Positions 46,664 to 64,000 of a DNA stretch of 64,000 nt are shown here, in pieces. Position numbers and translations under genes: made by a program. This stretch comes from Adiantum capillus-veneris. Lineage: Eukaryota; Streptophyta; Polypodiopsida; Polypodiales; Pteridaceae. The stretch is taken from NCBI GenBank assembly GCA_014529385.2, contig CM043962.1, positions 44,211,598 to 44,275,597 of the forward strand. Direction: 5' to 3'. Under the pieces are notes generated by a model. That model made no database searches, was not told the origin of the DNA, and was given only the letters and a program-made list of their open reading frames with translations. Every line of letters begins with the position of its first letter. The first letter of the stretch is position 1.

Positions 46664-47500
46664 TCTTTCAATCCTAGATGAGGATTCATTGGTCTAGAAG
46701 CATGTCTTGGTGGTGGTGGTGGTGCTGTTGCTGCTGGTGTATTTAGTTGATACTAAGGATTCACTGGTGGGTTAGGCTAATAAGTCCTTTCCCTAACTTG
46801 ACCCCTATTGTACTAGCATTCCTCAATGGTATGATTTGTCCACTTATTCTCAATTGCACACAACTTTTATCTAGGATATTGTTGTGGCAGCATGGGACAC
46901 TGTTTTGTCATTGGATGATCCCCTTCACATGTCAAGAAATGTCTTAATGGTGGTATTCTTTGGTTTTGGACTCTTGAAGTATGATCCATTCTCTTCATAA
47001 GTTCATCTCCAAGATGATCCATATTCACTTGTTGTTGTATCAATGTTTTCCTCACTATGTTTGCATCACTAACTGTAGCTCATGAGTCATTTAGAGCTAT
47101 ATCAATATCTTGTGATATCTCTACGTGGATCATGCAGTTGTCTATTAAATAGATAGCATCTCTCATGATCTCATCTAATGTCACATACATTCAAGTGCAC
47201 TTCCTTCTTGAGGTGCTCATTCTTAATACCCCCAATGAACAAAATGACCACCTCGTATCCAATGGACTTGCCTTCGTACATGTTATCTTCTCTTATGGAT
47301 GTTCAATAGAGATCTATGGACATATCATTTGTCAAGTAATTCTTGTTTTCAAGGAATGGAATAAGATGTTCTAAAGATGGCAATGGCCATGATTCAGACA
47401 CTGCATCTCTTTGGTTTTCAAAAACCACTCATCCTAGGTTATCTACTATGTCTGAATCTTCTACCACTTTATAAGTAACACCATGCGGTCCACATGTCTA
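46664..47500 (-). pseudogene. G2 Gag capsid end and zinc knuckles (degenerate)
   Basis: Minus-strand reading near 47300-47200 gives FIGGIKNEHLKKEVHLNV, the end of a Retrotrans_gag domain. Near 46950-46800 come CEGDHPMTKQC and then CAIENKWTNHTIEEC, two degenerate zinc-knuckle-like segments of the paired type known from some plant gypsy Gag proteins. Stops are frequent. Confidence 0.6.
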
Positions 47501-47923
47501 TCATTTAGATAATTGATAGCTGTCTCTTCAATGAATTTCATCAGACGATCATTGATTCTACCACTTTAAAAGGAAAACCAGTGCAGTCCTTATATCTATC
47601 ATTTAGATAATTCACTAGCTAGATCTTTAATGAATTCCATTGAATGATCTTCAATTCAACAAACACATTATTATAGAGACTTGGATAGATCTTTTTCCCA
47701 AACTGATTGTCATATTGATTCACTAAGGTCATGTATAATTCACCACCTTTAAAGGCACTTTGCTAGAACTAGATATCTCATGTCCTTTCTCACATAGATC
47801 AGAAGTCATTTTGTAGAAACCAGAAGACTTTGAAGTCATATCAGACATGTAGTCCTCAATGATAGGTTCTAGGACTTTTGTAGGTTCTTCTATAAGTTTC
47901 TAATCGATTCTCTTGTCTAATGG

Positions 47924-48056
<133 letters not shown>

Positions 48057-48823
48057 CTAGCCTTTCAATTATACAAGTTGCCAGACCTTAAAAGCATGAA
48101 ATCAAAAACAAATTGAGTGATTGCACAAATCCAACCTGCTACCTATTAATGCTCTCTCCAAAAGCTATAAAATTATTTTTAACTTGTCTAGAAGCTTTTG
48201 ACGTCCTTTGCATGAAATATATGTATACTCTCAAACAATAAAAAATGTTAAGCCAGTCTCGCAAAATCAGCTCTTCTTTCAAGTTGCAATTGCCAGCTCG
48301 AATGGTATGTTTCCAAGCAGTGTTGTGCTGGAAACGCCAACTTTGATTTGTTCCTAAGGTCTTATCTAAGTTGTCCCAAGTTGTGAGGATAGAAAAATAT
48401 CAAAACTATGTCCAAAACTTTGCCTGTTTTCTTGTAGAACTACCAAAAAGCTAGTTTCAGACAACAAAAACGAAATTTTGAGGCCTTAACAATGTTTTCT
48501 TTAAAACCTTGAACTAAAGGGTTGTCGTGGGCATACCTTTAGGTCAAGCCTTACTCTAAGATCTATAGGTAGAGGCTTTTAAGGCAAGTGTTTTTGGGTG
48601 TGAGTGAACTTGATGCTTTTGGGACTCTACTTTTGGGCATCCCTTGGAAGTTAGAAAGAGCCTAGAGGGCCACTCTTCTAGAGAGCATCTGGATGCAGAG
48701 TCTTGGAGAGAGTTGCACCCTCAAGAGTCGTACTTTGCAAAGAGAAATAATAAAGAAATACAAAAAGGGGCACCAAACTTTGGGGCTAGTGCGTCTTGGC
48801 TTGAAATTCTATCGTATCGTGTC

Positions 48824-48826
<3 letters not shown>

Positions 48827-48920
<94 letters not shown>
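48827..48920. repeat. (CT)n microsatellite in the G5 LTR-like end
   Basis: About 47 CT units, ending 77 bases before the PBS. Confidence 0.97.
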
Positions 48921-48922
<2 letters not shown>

Positions 48923-48997
48923 AGTTCAGTGATTTTGTAGTTTATTTTTGTGTGTTGTTTTTTTATTTCTTGCTAGAAGTGTCCAAGACTATAACAA

Positions 48998-49009
48998 TGG
49001 TATCAAAGC
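48998..49009 (+). other. G5 primer binding site overlapping the gag ATG
   Basis: TGGTATCAAAGC, one mismatch to the tRNA-Met site, after ...ATAACA. The ATG at 48997 overlaps it and opens the Gag frame. Confidence 0.65.
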
Positions 49010-50350
49010 TAAAAAAAAATTCTTCTTCTACGAAGGATTCTATTCCTTTTGCAGTACACATGGGTTCTTATGGAGAATCCGACGAAGACAACACCCCCAT
49101 GACTATGAGTCACAGGGAGATGAAACCCAATGCAGGAACAAAAAAACCAACGGAGATTTTGCCAATTTTTTGGTGGGAAATCTTCACAAAGATGAGTACA
49201 AATGTCAATTGTGGGTTGACACGTGTGAAAAGATTAATGAAGTACTCCTATGACCCAAAATATGTAAAGCATCTAAAGAATCACCCCATTGATGAGATTC
49301 CCTCGAGATGGCGAGAGGGCGACGATTCGTTTCTCAAGGTAGTAAGAAATTTGAAAGAAAAGTCAAGTGCAAAAAGAAAAAATTGTACTTGCAGAAGGAC
49401 AGAGCTCTTGAAAATAAGATGAACCAACTAAGGAAGTCTTAAATAACTCTCAAAAGAAGAGGAAACCAATGGATCTTTTCCAGTTATCTAGGTTGAAAGT
49501 CGATTTTTGAGGTTGTGAGCAAATCCAAGAAGTGTGTTTGTTTCAAGGAGGATGACACATATTTTTCTTTGTCTTTAGAGAGTTTCGACGGTTTGTTGTC
49601 CTCTAGTTTCATAGAGGATGAGAAAAGTCAAAAGAAATGGAGAAAATTTCAAAAAGCAAGAAAAGCAATTTTAAAAAGTCTAGAAGGCATGGGAGGCCAT
49701 CTAGCAGTTCAAAGAAGGAGATCTTGTCACCTTTTGAAAATGAACTACTGGACAAGAAGACCAAGAAGTCCAAGGATGGGGGGCAAGCAGTCAGGTTTGA
49801 CATGTTTTCAGGCTACTAGAAGAACCATCAAGTCCTTAAGTTCATACAGTAGTTTGACATCACCTTCTCTCGGGAGGTCGGTTCTTGAAACGCTCCAAGG
49901 TGCAAAGGGCAGCATCTTACTTGAAAGGAAATTCACAGAAGTTGTGTCCTACTTTGTTGTTATGCAGAGAAGCACCCAAGAAGTGAAAGAATTTTCACTT
50001 TTGCCTGGATAACAAAATAATATGAAAAAGATGTCATCACGGCTTGGCATCATCTAAGAATGACTAAGAAAGACACGTTGGATGACTACTGGCAGAGGTT
50101 TTCGGATACCTATTTTCCAGTGTCCTTGTTTTGGAGGGTCACTTTGAGGGACCAAATTGAGAAATTTTACTCTGGTTCTCCAAAAGAGATTTGATGGTAT
50201 TTTTTACAATGAAGGTTTGAGTCTATTTGAAGACTTATGGAACATGCCAAGGAAGGTTTTAGAATGCATGTCAGCTCATTGAATTCTCCTATGGACAAGC
50301 CAATGTCCACCTCAACAGGGCAAGATTCTTCTAGTGAAGTAAAAGGACCA

Positions 50351-50545
50351 GGGAAACCAGATGAAAGTTCATCAGAGGATTCTAAAGAAGTAAGGAAATC
50401 AGATGATAGTGCATTTGAGGGTTCCAACAAACCAAGGGAATCAGATGCAAGTTCATCAGAGGATTCCAGATAAGAAAGGGAATTTGATGATAATGCATTC
50501 AAGGGATCAGAAAAAACAGGGGAATTAGTTGATGGTTCATCATAG
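50351..50545 (+). repeat. 42-bp minisatellite coding for an acidic 14-residue repeat
   Basis: Four full units (50351, 50393, 50435 and 50477) and a partial fifth. Each encodes 14 residues rich in Ser, Asp and Glu (for example KPDESSSEDSKEV). Unit 3 carries a stop at 50471-50473. Confidence 0.85.
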
Positions 50546-50949
50546 AATTTTGATGATTCAGAGTAAAGAGCCATTGGACAAGATAGGCTAGCAAGGCTAC
50601 CAATAGTCATAGGGCACAAGAAAAGAACAAAAAGGTAAGCTAGGTCCACCGAATAATTTGGTCAAGGGTACCTTTTGGCCCTTGATGCAAAGTGGATGGA
50701 GGAAATTCTCTTTAAAGAGAGTTGTACCTTGAAGATTTTAGATTATTAGAAGTCTCTATGGCAAAATTTATCGATGAATTAGCAAGTTGAATCTGGTGCG
50801 GTGTGGAATGCACAAGAGGGGAGCCACTCCACTCCTTTGTCACATACTGCCTAGATTGAATAGAGTCACTTATTTCTCTTTGAGATGGATACTGACACAT
50901 TTATAGTATTTTGCAAAATCATTTTATCAATATATGTACATTGAATTGG

Positions 50950-52030
50950 GAATTTCCTTGATTGAGCTGAAGACATGTGCTCTTTCATGTGTGTATTGTT
51001 AGAGACATGTAGAGAAAGATGAAATGTCTGTAGCATTTTATCTTATGAATGATGTGAACTTAATGCATCTAGAAATCTATTAGAGGTCAGTAAGATCTGG
51101 ATGTGATGGCTAAGTAAATGATAACTCAATAAGATTATATTACATCGAGATTTCTATCTGGATGAGATGGTTGTATACAGTTGTGAGTGCATCAAGAGTA
51201 TTGGAAGGATGAGATGGCTACATATGGATCTAGGCACCCTAACCTAATTATCCAGGCTAGGCCCCTATATCTGCACTCCATAAAGCATGGTGGAAGAGAC
51301 CAATGTGTCAAATAGCCACATCTTCGTGTGTGGCTCTTGAAACTGCATGTATCCTCTCTAATCCTCCTTATGTTTCATATTCCCTCATCATTCTCACTTG
51401 TGGAGAACCTCTCATAGAGAAATTAGGTCCACTACTACAAAACCAAGATATGTATTAGAGTTTACATACTCCACTATCTACTATCCATATGTAAAAAAAT
51501 AGGTGTTAATCTCCTGACCCACTGGTATTGAATACCATCACCTTGGTTTTGCCAAGGTGATGGTTTTGCCAAGGGCAATGGAGAGCCCATTGTCATGTGC
51601 ATAAGCATTTAATACATATAGATGTCTCTACATACTCTCTGAAGAGTCTAAAATAAGCACAATATCATTGGCATAAAACAATAGAGGTATACATGTATCT
51701 AATAGTTGTACTCCTCTCTATCATACATTCTCAATATTGTTTACAATCTCATGAATATACAATCTAGAACAAAACATAGAAAGTGGGCATCCATGTTTTA
51801 CCTCTACAGTCCATACTCTCCCTATAACTATCTCATATAGTTCCATGATACCCCATACAAGCTCTTGTGGGACTCCCAAGTCATTTAACAAGTGTATCAA
51901 CCTGGTTCTCGATACTGTGTCAAAGGCTTTGCAAAATCCACAAAGCTACAATAAATCTTTCTTCCATGTGCTATGTCCTCCTCAATTATCACTCTAAGTG
52001 TAAAGATACGATTAAGTGTAGAGAATCCCC
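50950..52030 (-). pseudogene. LINE reverse transcriptase fragment
   Basis: On the minus strand, with stops and shifts, the region reads IFTLRVIIEEDIAHGRKIYC and SFVDFAK (RT motif A region, about 52000-51920). It continues with VWTVEVKHGCPLS (B region), LLFYANDIVLILDSSES (C region; YAND in place of YADD, about 51660-51690) and NAYAHDNGLSIALGKT. Then comes QFQEPHTKMWLFDTLVSS with MLYGVQIWGPSLD-like sequence (about 51330-51240). This order is that of a non-LTR retrotransposon RT and its C-terminal part. Similarity fades below about 51130. No endonuclease or poly(A) tail was identified. The second catalytic-box residue is changed, so it is dead. Confidence 0.85.
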
Positions 52031-52417
52031 TCCTAACAACATGACAGCCCATCGAGTCTCTCTCTTGGCCATTCTCTCACCACATTGAGTGCTCCCATTT
52101 TTGCCCATCATAAGCTCCATTTTCAGCTCTAGTTCTTGCAATAGCTCTGCAATGTTTTGCATGCCAGATCTATGTTTTTTCATCCAACATTGCACCCTTC
52201 ATTCCTCTCACATCGAGAGTGCAAATCAGTCCTAGATCTAGCCCTTGATGGCCATCAGTAACCCTGCATCAAGAGGATCAAAAGGTGCATCAAATCATTC
52301 CCATAGGTACTTCATTTCAAAGAGTTATTGCAGCAACATTCCCCATTGAGTCAATAGTGTCTGCAATAGATCCAATGGGCCCTTGAGAGGGTTAGTTGGG
52401 ACCCCATCAGGTGTCAT

Positions 52418-52421
<4 letters not shown>

Positions 52422-52491
<70 letters not shown>
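52422..52491. repeat. (CT)n microsatellite
   Basis: About 35 CT units. Confidence 0.97.
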
Positions 52492-52493
<2 letters not shown>

Positions 52494-53233
52494 ACACACC
52501 TTTACCTTTCTCTCTCATTCTCTCTCTAAAAGTAACCATCATTCAAGCAAGGTAAGAAGCAAAGATTTGTGAAAGTGTAAAGTCTAGAACTTGAATCAAA
52601 GAGAATAAGGGCATCTTAATCTTTAACTTTTCCCATAGCTTTTCATAGCTTATTGGATGTGTCAACAATAGGAACACGTATCAAATCAAAGATCAATCCA
52701 ATTAAGGGTCGGGGTTTCTTGTTTTCTGTGATTTCATATGGGAGATCAATCATTTTCTCCATCATCATTTGCATTTTCAGACCTCTTTCCCACGATAGAC
52801 TTGCTGCATTGTGTGTGTTAGATCTGCGTTTTTGTAGCCAGGAGTCAGTCCTTCATTCCTCTCACAATGGGCAAAGAAAACCATACAGAGAGAGTTAGAG
52901 TAGTGAGCTCAAGAGGAAGGGAAATTTCAAAATCAAGTGTGCTGAAGGTTGTTGGGGATATCTACATAGGCCATCAAAAAGTTACCCCGAGATGTGTAGC
53001 TACTACTACCCACATCTCTATTTGACACCCACATTTTTAGAGGGGATCTAGGTCCCAAACGATTGTTGATCATGGGCCATTTGATTCATTTGCATGAAAA
53101 AAAGGTTGGATGGGATCCAACTCACAACCTCCCCTTTCCCAAGCCATTGCTTTAGCACTTCACTATTGTACACGTTTTGATAGGCATGGAGAATGGTAGC
53201 ATTATATTGTGTGGTTCTAGCCCGTCGTGATCT
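52492..53233. other. Non-coding, diverged repeats
   Basis: No gene recognised. The motif around GATGTGTAGCTAC with CACCAACAT-like sequence occurs near 52990, 53500, 53716 and 53870, suggesting an old tandem array of roughly 220-230 bp units in 53480-53900. CTTCATTCCTCTCACA occurs at about 52197 and 52850. Confidence 0.55.
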
Positions 53234-53400
53234 TAGTTCACACTAAGTTTACTTTGAGTTTACATCGAGTTTACATCGAGTTTACACCACAATATTATAG
53301 TAAACATAGTTTGCAGAGTTCACATCTAGTTTACATGCAAGTTCACAACGAGTTCACATTTGTCCGAGTTTACATCTAGTTTACATCAAGTTCACATTCA
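53234..53400. repeat. 11-bp minisatellite of AGTTYACATC type
   Basis: About 12 copies of AGTTTACA/AGTTCACA at 10-13 bp spacing, some in perfect 11-bp tandem (GAGTTTACATC repeated). Confidence 0.82.
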
Positions 53401-53920
53401 AGATCAATGATTGTGACCATTTACAAAAAGCGACGCCAATTTTACATCGTAGATCTCCTATAAAAAATGAGGGTGTCAATTAGAGACGAGGGCTACCCAT
53501 GTAGATGGAGTTGTGCACCAACATAAGAAAATCAATATCCCTCCGTTTTCCATATTACCCATTGATCTCACGTAAAGTTTCGTATTGCAAGACACATGGA
53601 ACGTGAACTCCCATTGCCATTATATTATATATATTATAGTGTAGATACATGTAGGTAGGCCGTTGCAAGTAGGTTTTCGGGGTTGTCTGCACATGCCTTA
53701 AAAATGCTCCCTAGAGATGTGTAGCTAGCTGCCCATGTATATGATGTGACACACCAACATAAAGAAATCAATATCCATCGGCTCTCCAATTGCTATTATA
53801 TCTTTTGTATAGTATACAAGTATAGATGTGAGTTGGGAGGCCATTCGGGATGTTCGTACAAGCCTGAAGATGTGTAGCTACATTGGGCTTTTTCAACAAT
53901 TGTACTGAGCTTAAATAGTG

Positions 53921-54190
53921 ACTTGTGTGAAGCCAAGTGGTGGTCTCCCCCCCACCTCTCGCTAACAGTGAGAGTTTGATGCTTGTCATCCCTTTTTGCA
54001 CGTCATCTTGTTGAGGATGAGGTAAGGCCAGCCCTCTAACAATGTTTTGAGGCCAACTTGTGTGAAGCCAAGTGGTGGTCTCCCCCCCACCTCTCGCTAA
54101 CAGTGAGAGTTTGATGCTTGTCATCCCTTTTTGCACGTCATCTTGTTAAGGATGAGGTAAGGCCAGCCCTCTAACAATGTTTTGAGGCCA
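53921..54190. repeat. 135-bp tandem duplication
   Basis: Two nearly identical copies (53921-54055 and 54056-54190). I see one base difference (TTGAGG versus TTAAGG). Confidence 0.92.
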
Positions 54191-55259
<1,069 letters not shown>

Positions 55260-55364
55260 GCGCGCGCTCGCACACACATAACAACACTTGAGTTCATGAC
55301 TTCTCGAATTAATATATAAGCTCTCTTGGTAATTTTTCTACGATGTTAAAATTCCTAAATTCAT

Positions 55365-55680
<316 letters not shown>

Positions 55681-55699
55681 GTGTGTGTGTGTGTGTGTC

Positions 55700-55905
55700 T
55701 GTCTACGAATGATTTATGTAGCAATAGTTTGATTTCACAAAATATTGAAGCATACAATGGGACTAGATACCAGTCAAAGTGTAAATAACCAAACCTTATA
55801 TATACATTACATACAATTAAGATTACAATTGACGTTGATACTGACATATAGTGTTTTACATGTTATTATCAAAGAATCATATATAAGGGTTATCTATAAC
55901 CAAAC
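55700..55905. repeat. Alpha segment of the macro-repeat, extra copy
   Basis: About 205 bp (ACGAATG...TTTATCTATAACC) also present at 56855-57057 and 60728-60925. Here it is joined directly to the start of unit 1 without the intervening 2.8 kb. Confidence 0.85.
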
Positions 55906-55916
55906 ATATCATTTGG

Positions 55917-63054
<7,138 letters not shown>

Positions 63055-63516
63055 GCAACATCCATGTGTTGAGTAGGTAGAGACATATCCACCGCTTAAT
63101 CATTGTTATTATTCTCTATATCGATCGTGCATGTGTGTGGGGAGAGAGAAGGGGCTTCGAAAGTAGTTCAAAGACAGATAATGCCCACTAGTTGTCATTG
63201 AGACTTGTAAGATGAGGGATTGTATCAAGATATGAGCTATGAACCATGCTCAACTCAAGACACGAGACATAATTTGATGCATCATTTAGTGGGACAAGGA
63301 TCCGAGGTTGCAGAGTTGCTGGCAAATTAGAGTACTTGATCAAAAAATATGGCATAGAATTCTTGGGGAAGGGAGGCAGAAATGCATAGATTAATATGTC
63401 CTTGAGTGGGACAAAGATCATAGGTCATGTTTGTTTTAGATTTCTTTCGAAAGGAAGGCAGAACAGGCTTAGCTATAGTTGGCTTAAGGGCAAGTAGAGT
63501 GATTGTCTAGTCTATA

Positions 63517-63519
<3 letters not shown>
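63055..63519. repeat. Macro-repeat unit 3, beta part only
   Basis: Matches the first ~460 bp of units 1 and 2 up to the GT tract, then switches to GT/GA and delta repeats instead of the usual continuation. Confidence 0.87.

Positions 63520-63604
<85 letters not shown>
63520..63604. repeat. Compound (GT)n(GA)n microsatellite
   Basis: GT to 63581, GA to 63604; the same compound arrangement as at 55366-55500. Confidence 0.97.
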
Positions 63605-64000
63605 AGAGCAAAGCACAATAAGCTTTCTAGCACCGAAGTTCATAGATTGGTTATCCCATTTCCCTCTAGAGTAAGATCTATGAGGTCTCTTGGGAATGTG
63701 TCTATACGAAGTTAAGAACGCGAAAACGTAATAATTGTTCTATCACCCAAGTGTGGTGGATTGGTTATCCAATTTTCATAGGGAGTAATAGAATTTGAGT
63801 TCAAGATTTATCAAAGATCTATGAGGTCTCTTGAAAATGTTGATACAATGTTAGATTTCCTCTTATTTGCATGTCTGTCCCTATGTGTGTGTGAGAATAA
63901 GGAAACATAATAATATTTTATCGCCCAAGTGTGGTAGATTGGTTATCATGTTTCCCTTAACAAAGCTTGATTGCAAGACTCGTTGGATAGATCTACGAGG
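63605..64000. repeat. Delta minisatellite, ~140-bp tandem units
   Basis: Three consecutive diverged units, each with a TTGGTTATC block followed by GATCTATGAGGTCTCTTGG (near 63679, 63820 and, cut by the window end, 63991). The array continues beyond the window. Confidence 0.75.

Larger units (their letters stand above)
48997..50560 (+). pseudogene. G5 Gag (broken)
   Basis: The frame from ATG 48997 (MVSKLKKNSSSTKD) runs to 49422. Further pieces lie at 49515-49640 and 49637-49819 (basic Lys/Ser-rich, then RFDMFSGY). The capsid domain is spread over frames from about 49780 to 50200. Its pieces include LKFIQ, DITFS, VMQRSTQEVKEFS, DVITAWHHLRMTKKDTLDDY and WQRFSDTYFPV, matching the same domain of Gypsy-A Gag (VLAFIQQF, RQWWASL). 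An acidic 14-residue repeat follows (50351-50545). It is a Retrotrans_gag protein of a gypsy-like element with at least three frameshifts. Confidence 0.72.

Noticed and set aside
53234-53400. CRISPR-like array
   Set aside because: Units are 11 bp with no spacers, and the context is eukaryotic.
53768-54136. 122-codon minus-strand frame with an internal protein repeat
   Set aside because: The repeat reflects the 135-bp DNA duplication (a multiple of three). No known motif and no support for coding.

Overview
The window looks like intergenic chromatin from a land plant with a large, repeat-rich genome. It holds plant-type Ty1/copia and Ty3/gypsy (chromovirus) elements primed by initiator tRNA-Met, a plant-like LINE reverse transcriptase and very long CT/GT/GA/TA microsatellites. 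I recognise no host gene and no rRNA, tRNA, CRISPR or bacterial-type feature. A fern or other non-angiosperm with a big genome is only a guess.

Layout. (1) 1-5.2 kb: minus-strand gypsy element G1 (gag to protease; the rest lies off the left edge), then a TA microsatellite. (2) 5.9-19.2 kb: a nested stack on the plus strand. A decayed chromovirus, Gypsy-A copy A1, was split in its integrase by copia-1 (target duplication AAAAT), and copia-1 was split in its protease by copia-2, the best preserved element here. A1 runs through its 3' UTR into a ~1.7 kb LTR, which then serves as the 5' LTR of a second, internally deleted copy, A2. (3) 19.2-25.4 kb: copia-3, same family as copia-2, interrupted in its integrase by a Gypsy-A LTR. 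(4) 25.4-36 kb: no recognisable genes, one LTR-like end with a primer binding site (PBS), several local duplications and CT/CA tracts. (5) 36-47.9 kb, minus strand: a copia-4 fragment fused to Gypsy-A copy A3, which is inserted in another gypsy element, G2. (6) 48-50.6 kb: plus-strand gag-only element G5. (7) 51-52 kb: minus-strand LINE fragment. (8) 52.4-64 kb: tandem and macro-repeats, including a 3.2-3.9 kb repeat present about 2.3 times and studded with GT tracts.

The elements give a relative order: G2 and copia-3 are older than the Gypsy-A insertions in them, A1 is older than copia-1, and copia-1 is older than copia-2. Nearly every coding region is broken by stops, frameshifts or internal deletions. 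Copia-2 keeps all its protease, integrase and reverse transcriptase catalytic residues, but it has a one-base frameshift in gag and has lost its 3' end.

The most unusual signals are structural: a 17-bp inverted copy at the copia-2/copia-1 deletion junction, GT tracts at which homology between repeat copies switches on and off, paired hairpins in the Gypsy-A 3' UTR, and a duplicated motif in the long copia-2/copia-3 leader. I found no convincing new protein system.
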